A DNA stretch of 64,000 nucleotides from an uncultured Lachnospiraceae bacterium (GCA_910588655.1 CAJUPJ010000017.1:1-64000); one strand, 5' to 3'. Shown: positions 1 through 9,297, counted from the stretch's first letter. The notes: generated by a model not told the origin, from the letters alone. Made by a program: numbers and translations.

Positions 1-3
1 TTC

Positions 4-35
4 TCTGTTGAGAAACTCGCTTCGCAGTCAACAGA
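4..35. repeat. Short inverted repeat at window edge
   Basis: An 8-base perfect inverted repeat (TCTGTTGA at 4-11, TCAACAGA at 28-35) surrounds a 16-base loop. It lies beyond the accA terminator. No gene is visible here and the left flank is outside the window, so its role is unknown. Confidence 0.4.
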
Positions 36-51
36 CTAAAGTCATATAACA

Positions 52-91
52 AAAATCCCGGCAGGCAGTTATTTCTGCCTTGCCGGGATTT
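52..91 (-). terminator. Intrinsic terminator of the fab-acc operon
   Basis: AAATCCCGGCAGGCAG pairs with CTGCCTTGCCGGGATTT across a short loop, with an oligo-U tract in the minus-strand transcript. It begins 13 bases after the accA stop, so it ends the fatty-acid operon. The stem has a single bulged base. Confidence 0.9.
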
Positions 92-103
92 ATTATATTT
101 AAT

Positions 104-901
104 TTATTCCATAAATTCCCCATACTGCCTGAACCTCTTATATCTCCTGCCTAAAAGCCCTTCTATTGAAAGCCCCCTTAATTCTGGCAGGGTCTCACTT
201 AATGCAGTTTTTATCTGGTCTGTTGTAAACTTAAGGTTATTCTCAATACCTTCTTTAGGTTCGTAAAAAATCCTGTCTACGATACGGTCTTTCATAAGGT
301 CTTTTGCTGTCATCTTCATAAGTGTTGCTGCTTCTTCTACCCTGGACGAATCCCTCCAGAGTATACTTGCAAAACCTTCTGGTGAAAGCACAGAGAAAAG
401 CCCGTTTTCAAGCATCCATACTGTATCTGCAACTGCAAGTGCAAGCGCACCGCCACTGCCGCCTTCACCCGTAAAAATACTTATAACAGGTGTTTTTAAG
501 TTTGACATATCTTTGAGGTTTCTTGCAATTGCCTCGCCCTGTCCTCTTTCTTCTGCACCTATTCCCGGATATGCCCCTGCAGTATTTATAAAAGTTATTA
601 CAGGGCGTTTAAATTTCTCTGCCTGTTTCATAAGCCGCAAAGCCTTGCGGTATCCTTCCGGTCCTGGCTGGCCAAAATTACATTTTACATTTTCTTCCAG
701 GTCATGCCCTTTCTGTATTCCTACAACAGTAACTGGAATTCCTTCAAAACTTGCAATACCTCCTATTACAGCACCATCATCTGCATAAAGCCTGTCACCG
801 TGGAATTCCAGGAAGTCCTCAAATATATCCTCTATAAATTCTTTTGTATTAGGTCTCGCAATTTTTCTGGCAATTGCTACCTTCCTCATTGTATCATTCA
901 T
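104..901 (-). CDS. accA: Acetyl-CoA carboxylase carboxyltransferase subunit alpha
   Basis: This cytoplasmic subunit works with AccD to move the carboxyl group from carboxybiotin to acetyl-CoA, giving malonyl-CoA for fatty-acid synthesis. The 265-residue protein is shorter than the enterobacterial one (about 320) but normal for Clostridia. The crotonase-fold signature is clear, with a GEGGSGGALAL oxyanion segment near residue 145 and a conserved GFASILWRD stretch. The ATG follows a GGGGGATTTTT ribosome site. It is the last gene of the fab-acc operon, 34 bases after accD. Confidence 0.95.
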   Translation of the reverse strand: MNDTMRKVAIARKIARPNTKEFIEDIFEDFLEFHGDRLYADDGAVIGGIASFEGIPVTVVGIQKGHDLEENVKCNFGQPGPEGYRKALRLMKQAEKFKRPVITFINTAGAYPGIGAEERGQGEAIARNLKDMSNLKTPVISIFTGEGGSGGALALAVADTVWMLENGLFSVLSPEGFASILWRDSSRVEEAATLMKMTAKDLMKDRIVDRIFYEPKEGIENNLKFTTDQIKTALSETLPELRGLSIEGLLGRRYKRFRQYGEFME

Positions 902-935
902 AAAAATCCCCCATGCTGCTTCTATGCCTTGTCTG

Positions 936-1802
936 TCAGCTGCTATGCAGTTTTAATATAGTTGCAAGTTCTTCCCTTATTTTTTTACGGTGTACTATCC
1001 TGTCCGCAAAACCATGCTCTAGCTGGAATTCTGCCCTCTGGAAGCCTTCTGGCAGCTTCTGGTGTATAGTCCCCTGTATAACCCTCTGGCCTGCAAATCC
1101 AATAAGCGCCTTAGGTTCTGCAAGTATAATATCACCAAGCATGCCAAAACTTGCTGTCACTCCGCCAGTTGTAGGGTCTGTAAGCACTGTTACATATAAA
1201 AGCCCTGCTTCATCATGCCTTGCCAGCGCAGAAGATACTTTTGCCATCTGCATAAGTGATATAATCCCCTCCTGCATCCTTGCACCACCTGATGTTGTAA
1301 AAATAACTATTGGCAGCCTGTATTCAGTTGCATATTCAACTGCACGTGTAACCTTTTCACCAACTACTGAACCCATGCTTCCCATTATAAAATGGCTGTC
1401 CATTATGGCAAGGACTACCTCATAACCATCAATCTTAGCATGGCCTGTTACTACAGCTTCCTGTATTCCAGCCTTTTTCCGGGCATTCTCTATTACTTCA
1501 TCATAGCCCGGGTATCTCATAGGGTTCTTTGGCTTCATTCCACTGTCAAGTTCTGTAAAACTTCCTTCATCACATGTAATGGCAATTCTTTCCTCTGGAC
1601 TCATTCTGAAATGTGCATCACACTCAGGACATAATTTATACTCTGTAACTTCCTTTTTATAAATTATGGATTTACATGTATTGCATTTAATCCACATCCC
1701 GTCAGGTATAGATGGCTCATTCCGCTTTTTTCTTCTGTCATTCTTCCTTTTGTCCTCATTGCCATCCAATGAAAAATAATTCTTTTTACCAAATAAATTC
1801 AC
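936..1802 (-). CDS. accD: Acetyl-CoA carboxylase carboxyltransferase subunit beta
   Basis: AccD is the partner of AccA in the carboxyltransferase half of acetyl-CoA carboxylase. A four-cysteine zinc ribbon (CNTC and CPEC) lies at about residues 41-63 and is followed by the crotonase-fold domain with TTSGGARMQEG and TGGVTASF motifs. The first 30 residues are lysine/arginine-rich. Length is 288 residues, typical. The start is a GTG preceded by AAGGA with 8 bases of spacing. It begins only 4 bases after the accC stop, so translation is probably coupled. Confidence 0.95.
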   Translation of the reverse strand: MNLFGKKNYFSLDGNEDKRKNDRRKKRNEPSIPDGMWIKCNTCKSIIYKKEVTEYKLCPECDAHFRMSPEERIAITCDEGSFTELDSGMKPKNPMRYPGYDEVIENARKKAGIQEAVVTGHAKIDGYEVVLAIMDSHFIMGSMGSVVGEKVTRAVEYATEYRLPIVIFTTSGGARMQEGIISLMQMAKVSSALARHDEAGLLYVTVLTDPTTGGVTASFGMLGDIILAEPKALIGFAGQRVIQGTIHQKLPEGFQRAEFQLEHGFADRIVHRKKIREELATILKLHSS

Positions 1803-1806
1803 AGTA

Positions 1807-3165
1807 TCATTCCTTCCACTCTGCTAAAAAAGATTCTAAAAATGAAGTATTAAAATTACCTTTCTGGTAATCTGGATTATTTAAAATACTATTCTGGAAC
1901 TCTATATTAGTATCAATTCCATCTATAATAAATTCATATAATGCACGTTTCATCTTTGAGATTGCCTCTTTTCTGTTATTTCCATGGACAATGACTTTAG
2001 CTATCATAGAATCATAAAACGGAGGTATCTCATACCCTTCATATACTGCTGTATCTACACGTATGCCAAGCCCGCCAGCTGGTATAAGCAGATAATCAAT
2101 AAGCCCGGGGCATGGTGCAAAATTACGTGACGGGTTTTCTGCATTAATACGGCATTCAATGGAACAGCCGTTTATTTTAATATCCTTCTGGCTAAAGGAA
2201 AGTTTCTTTCCGTCAGCTATATTAATCTGTTCTTTTACAATATCAACGCCTGTGACCATTTCAGTAATTGGATGTTCTACCTGGATACGCGTATTCATCT
2301 CCATAAAATAATATTCCTGTGATGCTTCATCGTACAGGAATTCAATAGTGCCTGCACTCTGGTATCCTGCTGCTTTTGCAGCCAGTACCGCAGAATTGCA
2401 CATCTTTTCACGTACATTTTCTGGCAGCACAGGACATGGAGCTTCTTCAAGCACTTTCTGGTTCTTCCTCTGTAGTGAGCAGTCCCTTTCACCAAGATGT
2501 ATAACATTGCCATGTGAATCACCTAATACCTGGACTTCTACATGCCTTGCTTTTTCTACCAGCTTCTCCATATACATTTTATCATCGCCAAAAGCTTTAA
2601 TTGTTTCACTTCTGGCAGACTCAAAAGCTTCTTCCAGTTCTTCCTCTGAACGCACTATCCTTATGCCCTTGCCTCCGCCGCCGGCAGATGCCTTTACCAT
2701 TACAGGATAGCCAAGTTTCTTTGCAACTTCATGTGCTTTGCCTGCATCCTCAATAACACCATCACTGCCAGGTATAACAGGCACACCTGCCTTTATCATC
2801 ATATCCCTTGCATTGGATTTATTGCCAAGTGCATCAATTACCTGGGCAGAAGGCCCGATAAATTTAATATTACACTCTTCACACATAGCCGCAAATGTAC
2901 TGTTCTCTGAAAGAAAACCAAAACCTGGATGTATTGCCTGTACTTTCTTTTCTACAGCAGCACATATTATATTATTCATATTAAGGTAACTGTCATGAAC
3001 CTTTGCTGAACCAATGCATACAGCTTCATCAGCAAGCTGTGTATGCAGTGCCTCCCTGTCAGGCTCAGAAAATACTGCTACTGTCTTAATCCCCATTTCG
3101 CGGCATGCCCTGATTATACGTACTGCAATTTCACCGCGGTTGGCAATTAAAATCTTGTCAAACAT
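1807..3165 (-). CDS. accC: Biotin carboxylase subunit of acetyl-CoA carboxylase
   Basis: AccC carboxylates the biotin on AccB using ATP and bicarbonate. The protein is 452 residues and of ATP-grasp fold. It shows the N-terminal ILIANRGEIAVRIIRA motif, the glycine-rich ASAGGGGKGIR loop and the MEMNTRIQVEHPITE active-site segment. An in-frame TTG four codons upstream overlaps the GGAGGGG ribosome site, so the ATG at 3165 is preferred. It sits between fabZ and accD in the operon. Confidence 0.95.
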   Translation of the reverse strand: MFDKILIANRGEIAVRIIRACREMGIKTVAVFSEPDREALHTQLADEAVCIGSAKVHDSYLNMNNIICAAVEKKVQAIHPGFGFLSENSTFAAMCEECNIKFIGPSAQVIDALGNKSNARDMMIKAGVPVIPGSDGVIEDAGKAHEVAKKLGYPVMVKASAGGGGKGIRIVRSEEELEEAFESARSETIKAFGDDKMYMEKLVEKARHVEVQVLGDSHGNVIHLGERDCSLQRKNQKVLEEAPCPVLPENVREKMCNSAVLAAKAAGYQSAGTIEFLYDEASQEYYFMEMNTRIQVEHPITEMVTGVDIVKEQINIADGKKLSFSQKDIKINGCSIECRINAENPSRNFAPCPGLIDYLLIPAGGLGIRVDTAVYEGYEIPPFYDSMIAKVIVHGNNRKEAISKMKRALYEFIIDGIDTNIEFQNSILNNPDYQKGNFNTSFLESFLAEWKE

Positions 3166-3200
3166 ATACCCCTCCAATCAAATGGCTGTATAAACCGCCA

Positions 3201-3626
3201 CTAACCAATCATAAATACCAGTTCTGCCTGGGCAGCAACCTTGTCACCAACATATGCTGTCCCCTGTCCAATCCCGGCATTTTTCTTTAACTTTTCTATT
3301 TTAACTTCAAGACGGAGAGTGTCGCCTGGAACTACTTTCTTCTTAAATTTGGCATTTTTAATACCCCCAAAATATGCCGTCTTTCCTCTGAATTCATCCA
3401 TTGAAAGTATTGCAACTGCCCCTGCCTGTGCCATTGCCTCAACTATAAGCACACCTGGCATAACAGGTTCTTGCGGGAAATGCCCTGCAAAAAATGGTTC
3501 ATTATATGTTACATTCTTAATAGCTGTAACAGAATCACCCCCGGTTATTTCTTCTATCCTGTCAAGCAGGAGAAATGGCTGCCTGTGGGGGATAATCTCC
3601 ATTATCTCTTTTATATCCATTGCCAT
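3201..3626 (-). CDS. fabZ: 3-hydroxyacyl-ACP dehydratase
   Basis: FabZ dehydrates beta-hydroxyacyl-ACP in the elongation cycle. The 141-residue hot-dog-fold protein has the IPHRQPFLLLDRI start region, and the catalytic His and Glu in GHFPQEPVMPGVLIVEAMAQ (about residues 48-67). The ATG at 3626 has GAGG 8 bases upstream; a second ATG two codons in is possible. No FabA isomerase motif was recognised, so how unsaturated chains are made is not clear from this window. Confidence 0.93.
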   Translation of the reverse strand: MAMDIKEIMEIIPHRQPFLLLDRIEEITGGDSVTAIKNVTYNEPFFAGHFPQEPVMPGVLIVEAMAQAGAVAILSMDEFRGKTAYFGGIKNAKFKKKVVPGDTLRLEVKIEKLKKNAGIGQGTAYVGDKVAAQAELVFMIG

Positions 3627-3667
3627 AATTAATACCTCATTTCTGTGCTTCTTTTACTGCCTTTGTA

Positions 3668-4195
3668 TTATGAAAGCCTGAAAAGTTTCTCACCAAATTC
3701 TACAAACTGCCCGTCTTCAACAAGGATTTCCACAACTTTTCCGCTCTTTTCACTTGTAACCTCATTCATAAACTTCATGGCTTCAATTATACATACAATA
3801 TCTCCCTTTGAAACAGTATCACCTACATTTACATAAGGTGGTTTCTCTGGTGAAGAACTCTGGTAAAATGTACCAACAATAGGTGATGTTATAAAGTTCC
3901 CATTGTCTGCATCATCCTCATCCTTTGCTCTTTTATCCGCTGGCAAGGTATCTAAAATATTACTAGCTTCCTGCTTTTGCAAATCATCATTGCCAGCAGA
4001 AGGTATTTTGCCTGCCATAAATACAGCCTCCGGTCCTTCCTGTGCCTGGAAAGGAGGTACTTGAGGCATAGGAGGCATAGGTACTGCTTTGCCCCTGTTA
4101 AGACGTACAACTGCATTGTCAAGCTGTACTTCCATATCATTAAGGTCTGTCTTTTCAAATATGGCAATAAGTTCTTTTACTTCTTCAAACTGCAT
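3668..4195 (-). CDS. accB: Biotin carboxyl carrier protein of acetyl-CoA carboxylase
   Basis: AccB carries the covalently bound biotin between AccC and AccA/AccD. The 175-residue protein ends in a biotinyl domain with the EAMKFMNEV motif, whose lysine is the biotin attachment site. A proline/alanine-rich and acidic linker (about residues 35-100) links it to an N-terminal helix, the usual bacterial layout. The usual EAMKLMNE motif has a Phe in place of Leu. The ribosome site is GGAGGGG. Confidence 0.94.
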   Translation of the reverse strand: MQFEEVKELIAIFEKTDLNDMEVQLDNAVVRLNRGKAVPMPPMPQVPPFQAQEGPEAVFMAGKIPSAGNDDLQKQEASNILDTLPADKRAKDEDDADNGNFITSPIVGTFYQSSSPEKPPYVNVGDTVSKGDIVCIIEAMKFMNEVTSEKSGKVVEILVEDGQFVEFGEKLFRLS

Positions 4196-4213
4196 AATTT
4201 ATATCCCCTCCCG

Positions 4214-5455
4214 TTAATCTTCCCATTTCTTAAAACAAAGCACGCCATTATGCCCTCCAAACCCAAATGTATTGGACAGTGCATAAACCGCCCCATCAGC
4301 CTTTCTTCCAGTATTTGGAATATAGTCAAGGTCACATTCCTCATCAGGGGTATGGTAATTAATTGTAGGAGGCAGGAAACCTTCCTCAAGGGCTTTTAAG
4401 CATACTATAGCCTCAATAGCACCAGCAGCGCCAAGCAGATGCCCTGTCATTGACTTAGTTGAACTTACAGGTGTTTTATATGCTTCATCCCCAAATGCAA
4501 GCTTGATTGCTGCTGTTTCTGACGCCTCATTAGCATGTGTACTTGTTCCATGCGCATTAATATATGCTACATCAGCAGGAGTTATTCCAGCTTCTTCCAT
4601 TGCGAGCTTCATAGCCCTTGCTGCACCTGAACCATCAGGGGAAGGGGCTGTCATATGATATGCATCACAGGTTGAGCCAAAACCGGCTATTTCACCATAA
4701 ATCGTTGCATTACGTGCAAGTGCATGTTCCAGTTCCTCAAGAATTAATATTCCTGCACCATCACCCATAACAAAGCCATCCCTTTCCTTGTCGAAAGGTT
4801 TGCACGCATCCAGTGGGTTTTCATTTGTTGAAAGTGCTGTAAGGTTTGTAAAACCAGCAATGCCAATTTCACATAAAGATGCTTCTGCACCACCAGCTAT
4901 ACACGCATCAAGATACCCATGTTTAATATTCCGGAATGCTGCACCAATAGAATGTGTACTTGTTGAACATGCTGTAACTATATTTTCACATGCACCTTTA
5001 GCTCCATAATGGATAGCAATATTTCCTGCTGCCATATTGCCAATTGTCATAGGTATAAAAAGCGGTGAAACCCTTGAAGGGCCTTTTTCATTAAGGCGTA
5101 TTACCTGCTCCTGCATTGTCATAAGGCCGCCAATGCCAGAACCAACAATAACACCTGTCCTTAACGCCTCCTCCCCCTTAAGCTCAAGGCCGCTGTCCTC
5201 CATAGCCTGTGCTGCTGCTGCCATTGCATAAACAGAATATAAATCATTTCTTTTTATATCCTTTTTATTCATATATTTTTCAGCATCAAAATCCTTAACT
5301 TCTGCACCAATTTTTACTTTATAATCTGTTGTGTCAAATTTAGTAATCCTGCCTATTCCGCACACGCCATTCTTTATACCCTCCCAGAATGAACTTACTG
5401 TACTTCCAAGCGGTGTAACTGCACCCATTCCTGTAATAACACATCTTCTTGACAT
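4214..5455 (-). CDS. fabF: Beta-ketoacyl-ACP synthase II
   Basis: FabF performs the elongating Claisen condensation of malonyl-ACP with acyl-ACP. The 413-residue thiolase-fold protein shows all three catalytic residues: Cys in VTACSTSTHSIG, His in INAHGTSTHANE and His in SMTGHLLGAAGA. The N-terminal VITGMGAVTPLG is typical. GAGG lies 6 bases before the ATG. No fabB paralogue lies in the window. Confidence 0.96.
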   Translation of the reverse strand: MSRRCVITGMGAVTPLGSTVSSFWEGIKNGVCGIGRITKFDTTDYKVKIGAEVKDFDAEKYMNKKDIKRNDLYSVYAMAAAAQAMEDSGLELKGEEALRTGVIVGSGIGGLMTMQEQVIRLNEKGPSRVSPLFIPMTIGNMAAGNIAIHYGAKGACENIVTACSTSTHSIGAAFRNIKHGYLDACIAGGAEASLCEIGIAGFTNLTALSTNENPLDACKPFDKERDGFVMGDGAGILILEELEHALARNATIYGEIAGFGSTCDAYHMTAPSPDGSGAARAMKLAMEEAGITPADVAYINAHGTSTHANEASETAAIKLAFGDEAYKTPVSSTKSMTGHLLGAAGAIEAIVCLKALEEGFLPPTINYHTPDEECDLDYIPNTGRKADGAVYALSNTFGFGGHNGVLCFKKWED

Positions 5456-5538
5456 TTAAAACCTCGTTTCTGCGCTGTTTCTTTATTAAGGCAGGTTCTG
5501 TGGCTAACAGCGCATACACAAAAGCCTGCCTGGATTTG

Positions 5539-6267
5539 TTACATAACCATCCCGCCATCTACATTAAGTACCTGGCCCGTAATATATGTGTTCTCTGCCA
5601 GAAATACTGCTGCACTAGCAATGTCTTCCACCTGCCCATAACGTTTAAGTGGTATAGACTCAAGCATTCCTTTCTTAATATCTTCAGCAAGCACATCTGT
5701 CATATCTGTTTCAATAAAACCAGGTGCAATTGCATTGCATGTAACACCACGCTGTGCAAGCTCCCTGGCAGCAGACTTTGTAAGGCCGATTACGCCAGCT
5801 TTGGAAGCGGCATAATTAGCCTGCCCTATATTCCCTGTAACACCTGATACTGATGCCATATTAATAATAGCACCGCTGCGCTGTTTAAGCATAAGGCTGC
5901 TTGCATGGCGCACCATATTAAATGTACCTTTAAGGTTTGTATTTATAACCTGGTCAAACTGCTCTTCTGACATACGCATAAGCAGCATATCCCTTGTAAT
6001 CCCTGCATTATTTACAAGCACATCAAGTGTGCCAAATTCTTTCTTTACATCTTTAACAAGCTGTGCTGCAAAACCAAAATCTGCAACATTGCCTTTTACT
6101 GGAAGGCATTTTACACCACATGCCTCAATTTCACTAACAACACCATCAGGCAGTGTACTGTGATAATTAAGTACAATATTACATCCCTTTTTTGCAAATG
6201 CAAGGGCAACTGCCTTTCCTATTCCTTTTGCTGCACCTGTTACTACTGCTGTCTTTCCATTTAACAT
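5539..6267 (-). CDS. fabG: 3-oxoacyl-ACP reductase
   Basis: FabG is the NADPH-dependent reductase of beta-ketoacyl-ACP. The 242-residue short-chain dehydrogenase has the TGAAKGIG nucleotide-binding loop, NNAG motif and the Ser-Tyr-Lys catalytic set (INMASVSG, NYAASK). The open frame extends 15 codons further upstream, but the ATG at 6267 follows a GGGGG ribosome site and matches the family start, so it is chosen. It lies between fabD and fabF. Confidence 0.95.
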   Translation of the reverse strand: MLNGKTAVVTGAAKGIGKAVALAFAKKGCNIVLNYHSTLPDGVVSEIEACGVKCLPVKGNVADFGFAAQLVKDVKKEFGTLDVLVNNAGITRDMLLMRMSEEQFDQVINTNLKGTFNMVRHASSLMLKQRSGAIINMASVSGVTGNIGQANYAASKAGVIGLTKSAARELAQRGVTCNAIAPGFIETDMTDVLAEDIKKGMLESIPLKRYGQVEDIASAAVFLAENTYITGQVLNVDGGMVM

Positions 6268-6396
6268 AATAATCCCCCATACCGCCCAGATGTATTTTCC
6301 AGCTTGTCCCATGCTGCATTATTGCAGTCTGGATATAAATGAAAAACGCCACGTTCCTGCGGCACAAAATAATTAATTTTATAATTTCCTGTCCTG

Positions 6397-7332
6397 TTAT
6401 GCATTAAGCTTTTCTATCGCCTTTTCAAGTGTAGAAGTATCTTCAACATTTACATTTGTAACGCCTTTTAAAATGCGTTTTACAAAGCCGCACAAAGTCT
6501 TTCCTGGTCCTAATTCAATAAATGTATCTGCACCTCTTTCATTCATATTACGCACAATCTGTTCCCATCTTACAGGACAGCATATCTGTTTCTCCAATAT
6601 TGGCACAATATCATTTTCTGATTGTACTATTTCTGCATTTACATTTGTAAATACAGGTATCTTCATAGGTGAAATAGCCAGCTTGCGAAGCTCTGCAGCC
6701 AGCTTTTCTGCTGCCGGCATAAGCATCTCTGTATGGAATGGCCCGCTTACTTTAAGCTTTACTGCCATTTTTGCACCTTTTTCTTTTGCAAGTCCTGCTG
6801 CCTTTGCTACTGCTTCTGTCTTACCAGCAATTACAATCTGCCCTGGTGCATTATAATTTGCAGGTACTGCCAGTCCAAGCCCCATGTCTGCAGCTTCTTT
6901 GCAGGCTTCTTCAACTAACTCTGTGTCTAATCCTATAATGGCATACATAGCCCCCTCACCATTAGGGACTGCCTCTGCCATAAACTTTCCTCTCTTCTGG
7001 ACAAGAGCAACTGCCTCTTTAAAATCCATAGCACCGCTTGCAACATATGCGGAATATTCACCAAGACTTAAACCTGCCGCCATATCAGCACGTACGCCGC
7101 GCTCTTCTAACACTTTCATGGCAGCAATGCTCATAACCAGTATTGCCGGCTGTGCAAACTCTGTATCCCCAAGTTTTTTCTCATCATTAAAACAAATGTC
7201 CTTTATAGAATAACCAAGCACTTCGTCCGCCTGGTCAAATATCTCTTTTGCAACTGTATAATTATTATATAAATCTTTCCCCATACCAGCATATTGTGCA
7301 CCCTGGCCGCTGAACATAAAGACAGTTTTCAT
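6397..7332 (-). CDS. fabD: Malonyl-CoA:ACP acyltransferase
   Basis: FabD loads malonyl groups from CoA onto ACP. The 311-residue protein starts with MKTVFMFSGQGAQ and carries the nucleophile serine in AGLSLGEYSA, a conserved Arg segment and the FHTEMLMPA histidine motif. The ATG at 7332 is preceded by AGGAGGAG; the longer frame upstream is not supported. It directly follows acpP, where many clostridial operons place fabK. Confidence 0.95.
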   Translation of the reverse strand: MKTVFMFSGQGAQYAGMGKDLYNNYTVAKEIFDQADEVLGYSIKDICFNDEKKLGDTEFAQPAILVMSIAAMKVLEERGVRADMAAGLSLGEYSAYVASGAMDFKEAVALVQKRGKFMAEAVPNGEGAMYAIIGLDTELVEEACKEAADMGLGLAVPANYNAPGQIVIAGKTEAVAKAAGLAKEKGAKMAVKLKVSGPFHTEMLMPAAEKLAAELRKLAISPMKIPVFTNVNAEIVQSENDIVPILEKQICCPVRWEQIVRNMNERGADTFIELGPGKTLCGFVKRILKGVTNVNVEDTSTLEKAIEKLNA

Positions 7333-7413
7333 CCGCTCCTCCTCCGATATTATGGAATTGTCTGGCATGCACCGAAGATAAACACCGGTACTGCCAGACA
7401 ACTTTATTTGCTA

Positions 7414-7638
7414 TTAATTCTTATGACTTTCAACAAAATCAACTATATCTTTAACAGTAACAATAGCCTCTGGGTCTTCTACAGAGATGTCAAACTCATC
7501 CTCAATATCATTGATAATCTGGAATAAGTCCAAAGAATCAGCGTCTAAATCATCTTTAACATTAGTATCTAATGTGATTTCCTCTTCATCCTTGCCTGTC
7601 TGCTCTGCAATAATCTCCCTGATTTTCTCAAATACCAT
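7414..7638 (-). CDS. acpP: Acyl carrier protein
   Basis: This is the 74-residue acidic carrier of growing acyl chains. The DLDADSLDL motif contains the serine (about residue 35) that receives 4'-phosphopantetheine. AGGAGG precedes the ATG. It lies 79 bases downstream of fabH and 81 bases upstream of the fabD start. Confidence 0.96.
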   Translation of the reverse strand: MVFEKIREIIAEQTGKDEEEITLDTNVKDDLDADSLDLFQIINDIEDEFDISVEDPEAIVTVKDIVDFVESHKN

Positions 7639-7717
7639 AATTTTTTCCTCCTAAAATTAAATTAATTTAAAAATATATGATACGCTGTTACAGCCTGGCT
7701 GCATACAGCGGAACATC

Positions 7718-8692
7718 CTACCATGAAACCAGCATAGTCCCCCATGTCATTCCCCCGCCAAAACCTGTAAGGATAACTTTATCGCCTCTTTCGATTAAGC
7801 CTTTCTCATTTAATTCATTAAGCGCTATAGGAATACTAGCCGATGAAGTATTGCCATACCTGTCTATATTCATATAAAACTTCTCATGTGGTATGCCCAG
7901 TTTGTTGGAAATTACATCCACAATCCTTGTATTTGCCTGGTGCGGGACCACAAACTTTATCTCATCTGCTGTTACACCAGCATTTTTTAATACCCTTTCA
8001 ACACTCTTTACCACTGACTTTGTGGCAAACTTGAAAACTTCCCTTCCATTCATATTAACATACCATAAAGGGTCTGGTTCTTCCTTTTTATCATTGAATA
8101 CATTCTTACATTCTGTATGGCCCTCTGTAAGTATATCATATAATTCACCTTTTGAACCAATTTCTTCCTCTATTATACCATCTGTCTGGGATTTCTCAAC
8201 ATATGCACCGCCAGCGCCATCACCAAAAAGCACACATGTAGAGCGGTCAGACCAGTCAACAATCTTTGAAAGTGTTTCAGCCCCGATTACTATTGCATTA
8301 TTATATATGCCTGTCTTTATGTACTTATCTGCAATACTTAAAGCAAACATAAAACCGCTGCATGCGGCTGTAATATCAAATGCCACTGCATTTGATGCCC
8401 CTATCTCCTTCTGCACCATACATCCAAGTGAAGGTGTCCCATAATCAGCCGTAACAGACGCTATAATTATTAAATCTATATCTTCAGCCTTTTTCCCTGC
8501 CCTGCAGAGAAGCTGCCTTGCCGTATTAACAGCAAGTACAGAGGTATTTTCACCTGATGATATATGCCTTTCCTTTATGCCTGTACGCTGGGTTATCCAT
8601 TCATCACTTGTATCTACTACCTTTGCCATATCATCATTAGTGATAACCTGTCCAGGGGCATATGCACCTGTAGCAATTATTCTTGTTGTCAT
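7718..8692 (-). CDS. fabH: Beta-ketoacyl-ACP synthase III
   Basis: FabH starts the pathway by condensing an acyl-CoA primer with malonyl-ACP. The 324-residue protein shows the catalytic Cys in DITAACSGFMFA (about residue 112), His in VPHQANTRI and Asn in YGNTSSAS. GGAG lies 10 bases before the ATG. It is the second gene of the operon after the MarR repressor. Confidence 0.96.
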   Translation of the reverse strand: MTTRIIATGAYAPGQVITNDDMAKVVDTSDEWITQRTGIKERHISSGENTSVLAVNTARQLLCRAGKKAEDIDLIIIASVTADYGTPSLGCMVQKEIGASNAVAFDITAACSGFMFALSIADKYIKTGIYNNAIVIGAETLSKIVDWSDRSTCVLFGDGAGGAYVEKSQTDGIIEEEIGSKGELYDILTEGHTECKNVFNDKKEEPDPLWYVNMNGREVFKFATKSVVKSVERVLKNAGVTADEIKFVVPHQANTRIVDVISNKLGIPHEKFYMNIDRYGNTSSASIPIALNELNEKGLIERGDKVILTGFGGGMTWGTMLVSW

Positions 8693-8751
8693 AATACTGT
8701 TACTCCTATCTGGTATTCCGGTGTGCAGAACAAGTTACCGCCCTGCACTGG

Positions 8752-9210
8752 CTAATACCCGCTGCACTGGTGTTCTTTCTGCGCCACAAAGTTATTAATG
8801 TTTGACAGGACTTTTGCAAGTATATCCATATCACCATCACTAAGCCCTTCCGTCATGGCATCCACCATATCTGTATGGAACTTTTCATGTATATAATACA
8901 CTTCCCTGCCCTGGTTAGTCAAACCAACTCTTACAATTCTTCTGTCTTTTTCACTTTTATATCTTCTGGCGTACCCTTTTTTGACAAGATTATTGATTGC
9001 AACGGTCAGTGTGCCAACTGTAATATGCAGCCTGCCCGCCACTTCACCCATGCTTTTATGTTCACCAGTCCCTATGGCTGCAATTGTATGGACTTCTGTC
9101 ATAGACAGTTTTCCTTTATACTCCTCTGCAACTGAAACAGCCTCAACATGCAGGATATTATCAAAAATCCAGACCAAATCCGAATTAATTGTTTCTAAAG
9201 CTTTATCCAT
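8752..9210 (-). CDS. fabT: MarR-family repressor of fatty-acid synthesis, FabT-like
   Basis: This is a 152-residue winged-helix regulator with a wing region (RRYKSEKDRRIVRVGLT) typical of MarR proteins. Its place as first gene of the fab operon matches FabT of streptococci and clostridia, which represses with acyl-ACP as co-repressor. A FabT-like operator is present in its own leader at 9236-9248, so autoregulation of the whole operon is inferred. The start at 9210 has AGGG 8 bases upstream; an ATG at 9231 would lack a good site. FabT identity rests on context and operator rather than alignment. Confidence 0.85.
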   Translation of the reverse strand: MDKALETINSDLVWIFDNILHVEAVSVAEEYKGKLSMTEVHTIAAIGTGEHKSMGEVAGRLHITVGTLTVAINNLVKKGYARRYKSEKDRRIVRVGLTNQGREVYYIHEKFHTDMVDAMTEGLSDGDMDILAKVLSNINNFVAQKEHQCSGY

Positions 9211-9235
9211 CCGATTTTCCCTAATAAGCATTTGC

Positions 9236-9248
9236 TTTGTAAATCAAA
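9236..9248 (-). promoter_or_regulatory. FabT-like operator
   Basis: The minus-strand sequence TTTGATTTACAAA matches 11 of 13 positions of the published FabT core TTTGATTATCAAA and is nearly palindromic. It lies between the promoter and the regulator start, so binding would block elongation or initiation of the operon. Confidence 0.7.
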
Positions 9249-9267
9249 ATATTATATAATCAAGGAA

Positions 9268-9297
9268 AGTATATTCTATTATTATAGTGTTCGTCAA
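9268..9297 (-). promoter_or_regulatory. Sigma-A promoter of the fab operon
   Basis: TTGACG (9292-9297) and TATACT (9268-9273) are separated by 18 bases on the minus strand. The predicted start point is about 20 bases before the FabT-like operator. Confidence 0.6.

Noticed and set aside
4788..5231. Plus-strand open frames inside fabF and other long genes
   Set aside because: They are antisense shadows of conserved minus-strand genes with no ribosome site and no protein-like motifs.
7333..7401. N-terminal extension of fabD
   Set aside because: The ATG at 7332 follows a strong AGGAGGAG site and begins with the family MKTVFMFSGQGAQ motif.
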